A stretch of DNA of 64,000 nt, taken from UBA6623 sp965238125 (GTDB lineage: Bacteria; Acidobacteriota; Terriglobia; Bryobacterales; UBA6623). Shown one piece after another: positions 33,443-42,764 of this stretch. Each line of letters starts with the position of its first letter. The first letter of the stretch is position 1. Made by a program: the position numbers and the translations under genes. The stretch lies in NCBI GenBank assembly GCA_965238125.1, contig OZ250179.1:3534001-3598000 (forward strand). The letters run 5' to 3'. The notes beneath the pieces are model-generated. The model made no database searches, was not told the origin of the DNA, and saw nothing but the letters and a program-made list of their open reading frames with translations.

Positions 33443-35917
33443 ATGTCCAACACACTTGTGAGTCGGAAGATCCGGGTGGTGACCGTCGCCGCATTGGCCT
33501 GGGCCGCGGTGGGTTCGTTCGCGCAACAAGAACCAGCTCCCGCCGACAATGCCCGGGACGTTCTCGAAACCGTTCCCGTCACCCTGCCTAATGGATGGCG
33601 GCTGACGCCGGCAGGACGCCAAGTGCCGCTCAGCACACTGCCGATGTCGATCGCTCTCGCGCCGGGGGGGAAACACGCCATCGCGCTGAACGGCGGATTC
33701 CTGCCGCCGACCTTGAGCGTCATCGACACGGCGGCCGGTCGCGAAACAGCCCGGGTCCCGGTCAAGGATGCCTGGCATGGGTTGACGTTCAACGCCCCAG
33801 GCGACAAGCTCTACGTCGGCGGGGGCTCTGAAGCCGCGGTTTTCGAGTTCAACTTTCAAGACGGTAAACTCACCGCCGGCCGCGTCTTCCCCGTGCGCCC
33901 GGCGGCCGAGCGTCGCCCCTCGGATCACGTCGGCGATGTGGCTCTTTCTCCCGACGGACGCTTTCTCTATGTTGCGAATCTGTTTCGCAACCGCGTCACG
34001 GTGATGAACGCATCAACCGGCTTCGTCGTGAAAGAGTTCGCGACCGGCTTTCGACCCTATCGCCTGCTGATGAGCCCCAGCGGCAAAACGCTCTTCATCA
34101 GCCATTGGGCCGAATCCTCGATCGGCGTCTACAGCCTCGACGACGGACGGCTGCTCGAAAAGGTTCCCGTCGGCCCGCACCCGACCGATATGCTGATCCG
34201 TCCGGAAAGCACCGACGAATTGGCGCCGGCGGAAGTCTCCTCGGAAGACCCGCTGTTGGACGATTCCCCGATCACGGCTCGGCTGTTCGTTGCTTGCGCC
34301 AATACAAACAGCGTCTGGAGCCTCGGTCTGACCCAGAGCGACCGCGTGCGTCCCTTGGAGCGAATTGTCGTTTCACCCACGCCGCGCGCCCCGGCCGGTT
34401 CGACCCCGACGGCGCTGGCGCTGGGCCCGCAAGGCCGCTACCTCTACGTCGTCACGTCGGACAACAATGCCGTCGTGGTGGTCGACGTCTCGGAAGGGCG
34501 GTCCAGGGTTGCCGGGGCGATTCCTACGGGCTGGTACCCGACCGATGTCGCCGTCACCGACGACGGAACGCTGCTTTATCTCAGCGGCAAGGGCGCGGGG
34601 TCTTACGCACTGCCCCGCGGTCCCGACCCGACGCAACGCAACGCCGAGGCGGACTACGTCGCGGCGCGGCAAACCGGGTCGCTGGGGATCTTGCCGCCGC
34701 CGGGCCCGGACGAGCTTGAACGACTCACTCGCCGGGTTATCGACAATTCCCTATTTGACGAAAGTCTTTTGCGCGACGCCGGCGTACCCGAGGGCAACCC
34801 GATCCCGAATCGCGCCGGGCTTCCATCCCCGATCCGGCACGTGATCTACGTCATCAAGGAAAACCGCACTTACGACCAAGTGCTGGGCGATATCGAGAGC
34901 GGACGCGGCGATCGGGGCTTGGCGGTTTTCGGCGAGTCCGTAACGCCCAACCATCACAAGCTCAGCCGCGAATTCGTTCTCTTCGACAACTTTCACACCA
35001 ACGGCGACGTGAGCGCCGACGGGTTGTCGTGGTCGGTCTCGGCGATGGCGACCGACTTCATCCAAAAGCTGTGGCCGAGCTATTACGGCCGCCGGCGGAA
35101 GGTTTTCGATTTCGAGGGCGGCGACCCGACGGCAATACCTCCGGCGCGCTATTTGTGGTCGAACGCCCTGGCAGCCGGGCTGAGTGTCCGCAACTACGGG
35201 GTTTGGACTGCGTCGACGAAGCGAGGACCGGTTGTCAAGGATCCCGGCTTGACGGCGCATACGGCGCGAGACTTTCCTCCGTTTGACCTCGACGTCGCCG
35301 ACGCGGTGCGGGTGGATGTCTTCTTGCGCGATGTGACCCGCTTTGAAGACTCTGGGGAGCTGCCTCGGCTGATCTTGGTGCGCCTGCCGGGAGACCACAC
35401 CGCCGGGCGCGCGCCCGGGAAGCTTACGGCCCGTGCCATGATGGCCGAACACGACTACGCGCTGGGGCGCTTGATTGAAGGCGTCAGCCGAAGCCGGTTT
35501 TGGCCCGAAACCGCGATCTTCGTCATCGAAGATGATGCTCAGGACGGCGCCGATCACGTCGACTCGCACCGCTCGGTGGCGTTGGTCGCGTCACCTTACG
35601 CGAAGCGCGGGTTTGTCGATTCTCAGCGCTACTCGACGACTTCGGTTTTGCGGACGATTGAGTTGATCCTCGGGCTGCGTCCGATGACGCAATTCGATGC
35701 CGCCGCCGAGCCGCTGTGGCGTGCCTTCCAGCCCGAAGCCGATTCGCGGCCTTATAAAGCGGTCAAGCCGAGAATATCGATCGACGACAAGAATCCGGCC
35801 GGCAAAGGCGGCAAGGCGCGGCGCGTGGAGCATCGTCCCACAGCGCCGACGCCGACGGTTGCGGTCAACCTCCCAGAATCTCCAAGTGGGCGGCACGCGC
35901 TCCAACCACGCCTCTGA
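33443..35917 (+). CDS. Bifunctional YncE beta-propeller / alkaline phosphatase-type protein
   Basis: An 824-residue two-domain exported protein. After an N-terminal hydrophobic signal (VVTVAALAWAAVGSFA), residues about 50-420 form a YncE-like seven-bladed propeller (ALSPDGRFLYVANLFRNRV, ALGPQGRYLYVVTSDNN). Residues about 460-770 form a phosphoesterase domain with metal ligands in VIYVIKENRTYDQVLG, NHHKLSREFVLFDNF, FVIEDDAQDGADHVDSHRS. Such fusions are characteristic of Acidobacteriota and relatives and are thought to hydrolyse phosphoesters in the periplasm. The 3' end overlaps the convergent vapC by 53 bases. Confidence 0.9.
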   Translation: MSNTLVSRKIRVVTVAALAWAAVGSFAQQEPAPADNARDVLETVPVTLPNGWRLTPAGRQVPLSTLPMSIALAPGGKHAIALNGGFLPPTLSVIDTAAGRETARVPVKDAWHGLTFNAPGDKLYVGGGSEAAVFEFNFQDGKLTAGRVFPVRPAAERRPSDHVGDVALSPDGRFLYVANLFRNRVTVMNASTGFVVKEFATGFRPYRLLMSPSGKTLFISHWAESSIGVYSLDDGRLLEKVPVGPHPTDMLIRPESTDELAPAEVSSEDPLLDDSPITARLFVACANTNSVWSLGLTQSDRVRPLERIVVSPTPRAPAGSTPTALALGPQGRYLYVVTSDNNAVVVVDVSEGRSRVAGAIPTGWYPTDVAVTDDGTLLYLSGKGAGSYALPRGPDPTQRNAEADYVAARQTGSLGILPPPGPDELERLTRRVIDNSLFDESLLRDAGVPEGNPIPNRAGLPSPIRHVIYVIKENRTYDQVLGDIESGRGDRGLAVFGESVTPNHHKLSREFVLFDNFHTNGDVSADGLSWSVSAMATDFIQKLWPSYYGRRRKVFDFEGGDPTAIPPARYLWSNALAAGLSVRNYGVWTASTKRGPVVKDPGLTAHTARDFPPFDLDVADAVRVDVFLRDVTRFEDSGELPRLILVRLPGDHTAGRAPGKLTARAMMAEHDYALGRLIEGVSRSRFWPETAIFVIEDDAQDGADHVDSHRSVALVASPYAKRGFVDSQRYSTTSVLRTIELILGLRPMTQFDAAAEPLWRAFQPEADSRPYKAVKPRISIDDKNPAGKGGKARRVEHRPTAPTPTVAVNLPESPSGRHALQPRL

Positions 35918-36305
35918 GTGGTATCGAGCGATCGAAGGTCACCAGTCTTCCGCCCCGGCGCACCGCCATGCCGAGCAGATAAACATCGGTGATGTTTCGG
36001 TGGCCAAGAATGTACGAAGCGTCAAACAGACTGTCGCCCAGTAAAGACACAACGACGTCCCAAAGTTCATGGCCGGGCCCAGCGCACAGACGCCTCATAT
36101 GAGCGATCACGTCGGGCGGCCCGGCCTCAAATGAAGGGTACGACGGGTTGCTGAGCACGCGAACACAGCCGTTGATCGTATGAGGGCAAGTGGCCCAGCC
36201 TTGTTTTCGATTTGCCCCGAACCAGCGATGGGCGTCCTCGTGGCTGGGATGATTCGGATCGAACAGAGCGACAAGGACGTTGACATCGAGCAGAGCGGCG
36301 CTCAT
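35865..36305 (-). CDS. vapC: VapC-type PIN ribonuclease toxin
   Basis: A 146-residue PIN-domain toxin. The acidic quartet is visible: D in ALLDVNVLVALFD, E/D around the centre (GHELWDVVVSLLGD), DASYILGHRNITDVYLLGMA and FDRSI. PIN toxins cleave tRNA or rRNA when freed from VapB. Its ATG overlaps the vapB stop by 4 bases (ATGA). The final 50 codons run antisense into the 3' end of the YncE/phosphatase gene. Confidence 0.92.
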   Translation of the reverse strand: MSAALLDVNVLVALFDPNHPSHEDAHRWFGANRKQGWATCPHTINGCVRVLSNPSYPSFEAGPPDVIAHMRRLCAGPGHELWDVVVSLLGDSLFDASYILGHRNITDVYLLGMAVRRGGRLVTFDRSIPLRGVVGARAAHLEILGG

Positions 36306-36526
36306 TCTTCGTCCCGCAATTGATTGACGAGTTCGAGATGGGGCTTCTTAGCCCCTTCTTTCGGCGTAAAGAGGGGAACGCCGTTGCGCATCTTGGCGCC
36401 GGGTTTCGGTTGCAGAGCCTCGCGGACGAGTTCGGAAACAACGCGGCCCGCAGTCGTGCCGCGCTGTCGCGCAATCTGCTTGGCCACCAGGATGATGTCC
36501 TCGTCGATGTCAAGCGTCGTCCTCAT
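36302..36526 (-). CDS. vapB: VapB-type antitoxin
   Basis: A 74-residue antitoxin. The ribbon-helix-helix N-terminus MRTTLDIDEDIILVAKQIA with TTAGRVVSELVREAL binds the operator; the C-terminal tail neutralises VapC. The start codon lies inside a perfect 16-bp inverted repeat (36521-36558), indicating tight autoregulation. Confidence 0.93.
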   Translation of the reverse strand: MRTTLDIDEDIILVAKQIARQRGTTAGRVVSELVREALQPKPGAKMRNGVPLFTPKEGAKKPHLELVNQLRDEE

Positions 36527-36558
36527 ACATCTGATGCTAACACATCAGATGTATGAGG
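36521..36558. promoter_or_regulatory. vapBC operator palindrome covering the start codon
   Basis: CCTCATACATCTGATG and CATCAGATGTATGAGG are perfect reverse complements separated by 6 bases. The vapB initiation codon (36524-36526) is within the left arm, so a bound VapBC complex would cover the translation start. The transcript would be leaderless or start within the palindrome. Confidence 0.8.
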
Positions 36559-36701
36559 ACTTGCGGAAAACACCTGAGAAGGCCTCTCTCCTGGGAATTC
36601 GGCGGCGAGCAAAGCCCTGGAGCGATTCCCACTCAGGCCTATCTTGCATTGGGCAAGACAGCTCGATGGCTCGTCACTGCCCTTGCCTATAATGAAGGCC
36701 T

Positions 36702-38021
36702 GTGTCCGCAATCAATCTTGGTGTCGTGGGCCTGGGGAATGTCGGCCGCGGCACCCTTCGCATCCTGGCTGACAACGCCGCTCAAATCGAAGCCAAACTG
36801 GGTTTTCCGCTGGCCGTCAAAGCCCTTTGCTCTCGCTCGGTTCTCGATCAACCGCCCGAGGAAGCCGAGCTTTTTCCGGGTACCGTGCGCACGGCGCGCT
36901 GGCAAGAAGTGGTCGACAATCCCGACATCCACATCGTCGCCGAGTTGATCGGCGGGACCACCGTCGCCGCCGAGATCATCGAGGGCGCCATCGCTCGCGG
37001 CAAATCCGTCGTCACGGCGAATAAGGAACTGATGGCCGCTCGCGGCGCGGAGCTAAGTGACTGCGGCGTGGAGGCCGATATCTGCCTGGCGATGGAAGCC
37101 AGCGTCGCCGGCGGAATTCCGATTCATTCGGTGCTGCGGGAAGGCATTTCCGGCGACCGCGTCGAGGCGATGGTCGGCATTCTCAACGGCACGTGCAACT
37201 ATATCTTGACCGAGATGGAACGGAGCGGCAATCCGCTCGAGGCGATCTTGACCGAAGCGCAGCGATTGGGTTATGCCGAGGCCGACCCGACCGCCGACGT
37301 GGACGGCTACGACGCGCAATCGAAACTCGCCTTGTTGTCGGCGCTGGCGTTCGGCGTGAAGGTGGCCCCCGAAGACATCTATCGCGAGGGTATCCGCCGC
37401 ATTCGTCCGATTGATTTCGCGTATGCGAACCGGCTTGGGCACACGGTACGCCTGATCGCCTCGGCCGAGCAGAGTGACGACGGTTTGCTGTTGTCGGTGC
37501 GGCCGGCGCTGGTTCCGCGAAGGACGATCTTGGCTTCGGTCGATGGGGCGTACAACGCTATTTGGGTACGTGGCGCTCACGGGGCGGACACGTTTTATTA
37601 CGGCCGCGGCGCGGGGCCGACGCCCACCGGCGTCGCGGTGGTGAGCGACCTGATGCGGGTGGCGCGCGAGATCGTCAACGGCAGCCCGCAACGCGTTTCC
37701 CCCTTCGCGCACTCGCGGCTGGAACAGCACGCGCCGATTCCCATCGACAGCCAGGTTCGGCCCCATTACCTGCGCTTCCGCGTGAGGGACCAGCCGGGAA
37801 TTATCGCAAGTCTTGGATCCATCCTGGCTTCCGCCGGCATCAGTCTCGATGCGGTGCTGCAAGAGCCCAGTCATGAAAAAGACGATTTGCCGTTTGTGAT
37901 TACGCTCGAGCCGACGAAACAGAGCGCCATTTCCCAAGCAGTGGACCATATGAAGGGTCTGGATTTTTTGATCGAAGAACCGTTGGCCATGCCGCTGGAG
38001 GAAGGTCTGGAAACCGCTTGA
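36702..38021 (+). CDS. hom: Homoserine dehydrogenase
   Basis: Reduces aspartate semialdehyde to homoserine for threonine and methionine synthesis. It is 439 residues from GTG 36702. The NAD(P)-binding loop is VGLGNVGRGT, the catalytic region has VTANKELMA, EASVAGGIPIHSVLREGISG and GILNGTCNYIL, and a C-terminal ACT domain starts YLRFRVRDQPGIIASLGSIL, predicting threonine feedback. Aspartokinase and threonine synthase are not adjacent. Confidence 0.95.
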   Translation: MSAINLGVVGLGNVGRGTLRILADNAAQIEAKLGFPLAVKALCSRSVLDQPPEEAELFPGTVRTARWQEVVDNPDIHIVAELIGGTTVAAEIIEGAIARGKSVVTANKELMAARGAELSDCGVEADICLAMEASVAGGIPIHSVLREGISGDRVEAMVGILNGTCNYILTEMERSGNPLEAILTEAQRLGYAEADPTADVDGYDAQSKLALLSALAFGVKVAPEDIYREGIRRIRPIDFAYANRLGHTVRLIASAEQSDDGLLLSVRPALVPRRTILASVDGAYNAIWVRGAHGADTFYYGRGAGPTPTGVAVVSDLMRVAREIVNGSPQRVSPFAHSRLEQHAPIPIDSQVRPHYLRFRVRDQPGIIASLGSILASAGISLDAVLQEPSHEKDDLPFVITLEPTKQSAISQAVDHMKGLDFLIEEPLAMPLEEGLETA

Positions 38022-38150
38022 ATCGGTAAGGTAGATTACACCCAGGCGACCGCCGGCCACCACTCCCGAACCAACACACGCCAAATAATTCCGGATGTTT
38101 ACAAAAAGTTCCGCCAATTTTTAGGAAATCTTAAGGTAAAGGTACACAAT

Positions 38151-38984
38151 ATGAACTTCATGTCTCTGGGAAAGACTTTGAGAATGCGTCGCCTGATGCG
38201 GCAGGGACGCGTGGTAATCGTCGCCGTCGACCACGGCAATGCGGCGGGCGTGGTGCCGGGCCTGGAAGATCCCGTGCAAGTCGTCAAGATGGCGGCGCAA
38301 GCGGGGGCCGACGGGATTCTCATAACCCCGGGCGTCTTGGAACAGTGTCTGGAAGCCGTGGGTGATTTGGCCGTCATCCTGCGCATTGACGGCTGCGTGA
38401 CCACATTGGGCGGCGGTCCGATGGAGCAGTTTTGCAGTGTCGAGCACGCGGCGACTCTGGGCGTGGACGGGGTTGTGATCAATGCCACGGTAGGCGCGGA
38501 GCACGAACGCGCGGAACTCGAAAAAGTCGGGCTGGTCGCGTCGGAGGGGCGGCGTTGGGGCATGCCGGTAGTCGCCGAAATGCTGAGTCAGCGCATGATG
38601 GAGAATCACATGGACTTCAGCGGCAACGGCCACACCTCGCTGCCGGGCGATATTGCCTCCGATGTCGCTATCGCTTCGCGAGTGGGCGCGGAGCTGGGCG
38701 CTGACGCGATTAAGACCCGCTATCCCGGTGACCCGCAGCGTTTTCGCGAAATCGTGGCCGCCACGGGTCGCCCCGTGCTGGTGGCCGGCGGCCCACAGCG
38801 CGGTTCCGGGTTGGAAGCTTCGCTGCGCTTGGTCGAGGAGGTCGTCGACGCCGGCGCATCGGGTATCGTCTTCGGCCGTATCATTTGGCAGCATCCCGAA
38901 CCCTCCGAGATTCTTCGCGCGCTTTGCGCCGTGGTTCACGACGACGCCACGGTCGAGGAAGTTCTGGAAGCCGGCGACGCCTAG
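38151..38984 (+). CDS. Class I aldolase, DhnA/FbaB/LacD family
   Basis: A 277-residue TIM-barrel Schiff-base aldolase. Family strings: VVIVAVDHGNAAGVVPGLED near the N-terminus, ADGILITPGVLEQ, LRIDGCVTTLGG and the Schiff-base lysine in ADAIKTRYPG. The C-terminal phosphate-binding loop is VAGGPQRGSG. Relatives cleave fructose-1,6-bisphosphate or make the archaeal shikimate precursor; since a classical aroB is present at 43.4 kb, a sugar-phosphate aldolase role is more likely. The AT-rich 130 bases upstream contain TTTACA and TACACAAT-like promoter elements. Confidence 0.85.
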   Translation: MNFMSLGKTLRMRRLMRQGRVVIVAVDHGNAAGVVPGLEDPVQVVKMAAQAGADGILITPGVLEQCLEAVGDLAVILRIDGCVTTLGGGPMEQFCSVEHAATLGVDGVVINATVGAEHERAELEKVGLVASEGRRWGMPVVAEMLSQRMMENHMDFSGNGHTSLPGDIASDVAIASRVGAELGADAIKTRYPGDPQRFREIVAATGRPVLVAGGPQRGSGLEASLRLVEEVVDAGASGIVFGRIIWQHPEPSEILRALCAVVHDDATVEEVLEAGDA

Positions 38985-39089
38985 TAGATCAGCCCCGTCG
39001 CCCGCGAGGAATCGGGTCGTCGGCCCCGCGGATCGCGAACACATTGCCGATCCGTCCGGCATTCCCGGTTCCCGGTAAAATAGCCCTTG

Positions 39090-39971
39090 ATGGACGGCGT
39101 TCTGGTCCTCGACAAGCCCCGCGGTATTTCCTCGCACGGAGCCGTGCAGCGTCTGCGGCGCTTGACAGGCATAAAGAAGATAGGCCACCTCGGAACACTC
39201 GACCCACTCGGGACCGGCGTATTGCCGATGCTGATTGGCCGCGCGACGCGGTTGGCGCGCTTCTTCTCGCATCACGAACGAGTGTATGAATCGGTGTTTC
39301 GCTTCGGTTTCGCGACCGACAGCTACGACGCCGACGGCGAGCCCGCTTCCGAACCCAAGCAAGTCGAGCTTACACGGGAACAACTCGAGGTCCTGCTGCC
39401 CCGATTCCACGGCCGTTTGATGCAAACGCCGCCGCCGGTTTCGGCGAAGAAAATCGACGGTGTGCGGGCGTACAAACTGGCCCGCAAGAACAAGCCGGTG
39501 AAGCTCGACCCGGCCGAGATCGAGGTTCATGAATTCGATCTATTGGATGTGGAGGGAGACCGCGCGCGTGTGCGAGTGCGCTGTTCGACGGGGACGTATC
39601 TGCGGTCGCTGGCCCATGAGTTGGGTCTCGAACTGCACGTGGGAGCCCATGTGGAAAGCCTGCGCCGACTGGCGATGGGCGAGTTTACGATTGACGATGC
39701 TCGGAGCTTCGATCAGTTGGAACGCATGCGCGAGGAAGGAAGGCTCGCGGACGCACTGCTGCCGCCGGAAACACTGTTGCCGGAACTGCCGTCGGAGCGC
39801 GTGGATCCGGCGAACGCGACGCGCATCGCCCATGGGCGCGATTTTCGGGTATCGGCCTTCAGCAGCGGGAAGGGCGCGAAACTCGTGAAGGCGATTGCCC
39901 CCGACGGCAGGCTGCTGGCGATCGCCGAGGCCAGATTGCCGTTGCTGTATCATCCGATCGTGGTGTTGTGA
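39090..39971 (+). CDS. truB: tRNA pseudouridine(55) synthase TruB
   Basis: Makes pseudouridine 55 in the T-loop of tRNAs. From ATG 39090 the enzyme is 293 residues. The catalytic loop is GHLGTLDPLGTGVLP with D38; other motifs are LVLDKPRGISSH at the start, TPPPVSAKKIDGVRAYKLAR, and RVRCSTGTYLRSLAHELG. The C-terminus has a PUA-like tail. In many genomes it follows rbfA and infB; neither is present here. Confidence 0.96.
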   Translation: MDGVLVLDKPRGISSHGAVQRLRRLTGIKKIGHLGTLDPLGTGVLPMLIGRATRLARFFSHHERVYESVFRFGFATDSYDADGEPASEPKQVELTREQLEVLLPRFHGRLMQTPPPVSAKKIDGVRAYKLARKNKPVKLDPAEIEVHEFDLLDVEGDRARVRVRCSTGTYLRSLAHELGLELHVGAHVESLRRLAMGEFTIDDARSFDQLERMREEGRLADALLPPETLLPELPSERVDPANATRIAHGRDFRVSAFSSGKGAKLVKAIAPDGRLLAIAEARLPLLYHPIVVL

Positions 39972-40004
39972 GGCCTCGAAGCAGCCAACAGAAACGCGCG
40001 GAAG

Positions 40005-40235
40005 TCAACCGATGCCGAGCTCGTCGACCAGCTCGACCGGAGTTCCGCAACGAGGGCAAACGAGCGACCCGCAATGCGGGCAAGCGGTAGGCGCGGCAAC
40101 CGCTTCAGCGCAGAGAGGACAATACTGATCGGGCGATGAGAAATTCCGCGACGACGCCTTGGCGGGCGGCGGCAGATTCCCGCCGCAGTCGCGGCATTGG
40201 ATTCCGGTGGGTTGTTTGGGTTCTGGAACCGACAT
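40005..40235 (-). CDS. Small multi-zinc-ribbon protein
   Basis: From ATG 40235 the protein is 76 residues with four CxxC-type pairs: CRDCGG, CPLCAEA, CPHCGS and CPRCG, enough for two zinc ribbons. There is no signal peptide or membrane segment. It could be a nucleic-acid-binding or ribosomal-associated small protein; no named family is obvious. It diverges from the lipoprotein gene, whose start is 29 bases away; an in-frame ATG at 40256 is an alternative start. Confidence 0.7.
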   Translation of the reverse strand: MSVPEPKQPTGIQCRDCGGNLPPPAKASSRNFSSPDQYCPLCAEAVAAPTACPHCGSLVCPRCGTPVELVDELGIG

Positions 40236-40263
40236 GCCGGTGAGTCGTTCCATCATAGGAAAA

Positions 40264-41343
40264 ATGCCCGCACCCTTCTCGGCGCCATGGAACGATCTTC
40301 ACGCCCTCGCCGGGATTGCCGTGATTGGGCTGGCGGCGGCTTGCGGCTCGCCGTCCGAAGTTGCCTCGCTCGAATCGGCCTTCGTCGCGCGTAATACGAT
40401 CGAAATCATCAAGGAATTGGACCCGGAAGCCCCCGTCGTCGCAACTTTGAAGCTGGGAGCCCGAGTCGGGATCGTCGCGCGACGACGCCGTTTTGTGAAG
40501 CTGCGAACCCAAAGCGGCGTCGAGGGTTGGACTCAGGAATCGAAACTCATCACGCCCGAAGTACGAGAGCTGATGGAGCAATTGCGCGAACAAACCGCGC
40601 AAGACCCGGCACAGGGCCTTGTGCACGCTTTTAGCACGCTGAACGTTCACCTCGAGCCGCATCGCTGGTCGCCGACGCTCTATCAATTACAGGCCGACGA
40701 GGGAGCCGACCTGTTGCGTCACCGACTAGTGGAAAGACTGCCGCATGAGCCTCGGCCCGGTCGCCCCGCGCCCGCGCCCACCGGTCTCGACGATTGGTAT
40801 TTGGTGCGCACCACCGGCGGTCAGCCGGGCTGGGTGCTGACGACCGGCGTCTATTCCGGCATTCCCGATGAAGTCAAACAGTACGCGGAGAGGCGGAGGA
40901 TCAGCGCCTATCTGCCTTTGGACGAGGTGGAGACCCGCTCGGGCGAGAAGAAGACGACCTGGTTTTGGGTACAGGCCGGGAGGCCGAAACAGCCTCACGA
41001 CTTCTCGATCATTCGCGTTTTTCAATGGAGTCGGCGCACCAACACGTATCAGACGCTTCGGGTCGAGCGGGGCCTGACGGGTTATCTGCCGGTCGAATTC
41101 CTTCCCGAAGTTGGGGCCAAACGGGGGACCGGGCCGGGCTTCCGCTTCGTGGTCGTCCACAAAGGGAAGCGGCTGCGTCGAACCTATTTGTTGTTGAAGT
41201 CTCGCGTGTACCTAATCGAGCAAGAGCCGGCCGGCCCCCCTCGCGCGGAAATTCGGCCGGTCCGTAAGGCGAAGAAACCGCCGGCCCCACCGCCGAGTCT
41301 GGTGGATCGTCTGATGCGCGGATGGCGCGAGATGACGGGTTGA
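40264..41343 (+). CDS. Lipoprotein with SH3-like domain
   Basis: From ATG 40264 the protein is 359 residues. A lipoprotein signal ends IAVIGLAAACGS, with cysteine 27. It is followed by a bacterial SH3 domain (ELDPEAPVVATLKLGARVG, FVKLRTQSGVEGWTQESKL). A second region repeats the theme (GLDDWYLVRTTGGQPGWVLT). The C-terminal part is beta-rich (TWFWVQAGR, RVFQWSRRTNTYQTLRVERG) and ends in a Pro-rich basic tail. Probably anchored in a membrane and interacting with the cell wall or other envelope proteins; function otherwise unknown. Confidence 0.75.
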   Translation: MPAPFSAPWNDLHALAGIAVIGLAAACGSPSEVASLESAFVARNTIEIIKELDPEAPVVATLKLGARVGIVARRRRFVKLRTQSGVEGWTQESKLITPEVRELMEQLREQTAQDPAQGLVHAFSTLNVHLEPHRWSPTLYQLQADEGADLLRHRLVERLPHEPRPGRPAPAPTGLDDWYLVRTTGGQPGWVLTTGVYSGIPDEVKQYAERRRISAYLPLDEVETRSGEKKTTWFWVQAGRPKQPHDFSIIRVFQWSRRTNTYQTLRVERGLTGYLPVEFLPEVGAKRGTGPGFRFVVVHKGKRLRRTYLLLKSRVYLIEQEPAGPPRAEIRPVRKAKKPPAPPPSLVDRLMRGWREMTG

Positions 41344-41407
41344 CCGCCGCGCTCCGCTTTCAACGGTGAAGCGCGGCTCAAGGCTTTCGGTTCCACGGCT
41401 CACGAGA

Positions 41408-42764
41408 TCAAGACTCGGCCGTTAGCTCGTGGAAACGTCTGCCGGCGGAGACGGCAAAACTAATCCATATCGCGATCACGACCATGGCGATCACCGAAAG
41501 GAAACGGATCGGGAGGACGTTGAGTACGAGAGCCATTAGAATGGCGGCGCCCTTGCCCATTCGCTGCACGAACATATTGCTGAACGCCCGCGCTTTGTAT
41601 TGTTCGTCGGCCGATGTCGGCATGAAGAGCATTTCGCGTGCCGTCTGATTGATCGAATAATTGAAAGCGTTGTCGGAAATCGTCAGCAGGGCCCCGGTCC
41701 ACAGAACCGGAATTGCGAAATACACTCCGCTGGAGAGAAACGCGGCCGCGGGCAACACCAGCAGCGCCGTGGTGATGCCGAAGTGGCGAATCACGAAGGA
41801 TACCAAGAAGAATTGCGTGACCACGCTGATCACATTGGTGATCGTCCCGACCATGCCGAAAAAAGCTTGCGTGGCGTCGGCCCCTTCGAGCGTTTCCGCA
41901 CCGGTCGCATATTGGTAGTCGAGAATCTGGGAAACCAACTCGTAGAGAAACATGATCATCACGATCGAGAGTAGGTATCTCGAGGAGAAGACCAGCTTGG
42001 CGCCTTCGAGTGCGGCGTTGGTTTTCTTTCTGTCGCCGCCCCCATCGTCAACGCTCGCTTGTGGCCTGCGACCAATGGCGGCCCCCGGACGGGCCGCAAC
42101 GGCTTCCGTGCGCCAAACCAAGGCGCCGATAAGGACGGTAACCGCGGCGCACACCAACAACAGAGTCCCCCGTTTCCCAGGGCTCGACGAGTTGCCAAAC
42201 CACGACGCTGCCGATCAGCCCGCCGACCACGCCGCCGCCGCCGATCAACCCATAGAGTCGCTTGGATTGCTCGGTTTCGGTTATCTCGTTGAGATAAGCC
42301 CAAAACGTCGTCACCCACAGCGTCGACCAAGCATCGCCGAAAAGGTAAAAGGCCCAATTCGTCACGGTCCCGGGATTGGAGTCGGCAAGCAGGATCGCGA
42401 ACAGCAACATCGCCGCGATGAAGAATCCACACAGCGCCGTCACCAGGCGACGGCTGCCCAAGCGATTGTATAGGGCGGTAAAAACAACCACGGCGAGCAA
42501 CGCCACGACGATGTTCGAAAGCTTGGCGTAGAGTTCCACGTCGGCGCCGAGGTTCTCGACGAATAACCCCTTCTTGAGGGGCCGCAGCACCTGGAAAACC
42601 AAGATGACCAGAAACCAGAACCAGAAAAGCAGCAAGGCCGGTTCCAGTTCGTTCTTGCGGATGTCGACAAAACGTCGCGCCAACGCGGAGACCAACTTCA
42701 AGGCCGCACCTCCGTCAGAGAAAGCGGCCCTCGACGGGAGCCGGCCGGCAGTCGCCCCTTGCAC
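41408..42764 (-). pseudogene. Npt1/Npt2-type nucleotide transporter, frameshifted
   Basis: The N-terminal frame (down from 42764) has LFWFWFLVILVFQVLRPLKKG, membrane segments and GLIGGGGVVGGLIGSVVVWQLVEPWE. At 42165-42178, at a run of five G, the frame slips and the C-terminal half continues as LLLVCAAVTVLIGALVW through further segments (VMIMFLYELVSQILDYQYA, IRFLSVIAMVVIAIW) to 41408. Together they give one ~450-residue, 11-12-segment ADP/ATP-translocase-like protein. Free-living bacteria carry such genes with unclear roles. One base of indel separates the halves, so a sequencing error is possible. Confidence 0.82.

Noticed and set aside
34751..35569. 272-codon minus-strand frame
   Set aside because: Antisense to the phosphatase domain of the YncE fusion.
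38121..39530. 469-codon minus-strand frame
   Set aside because: Spans antisense to both the aldolase and truB, which have clear motifs.
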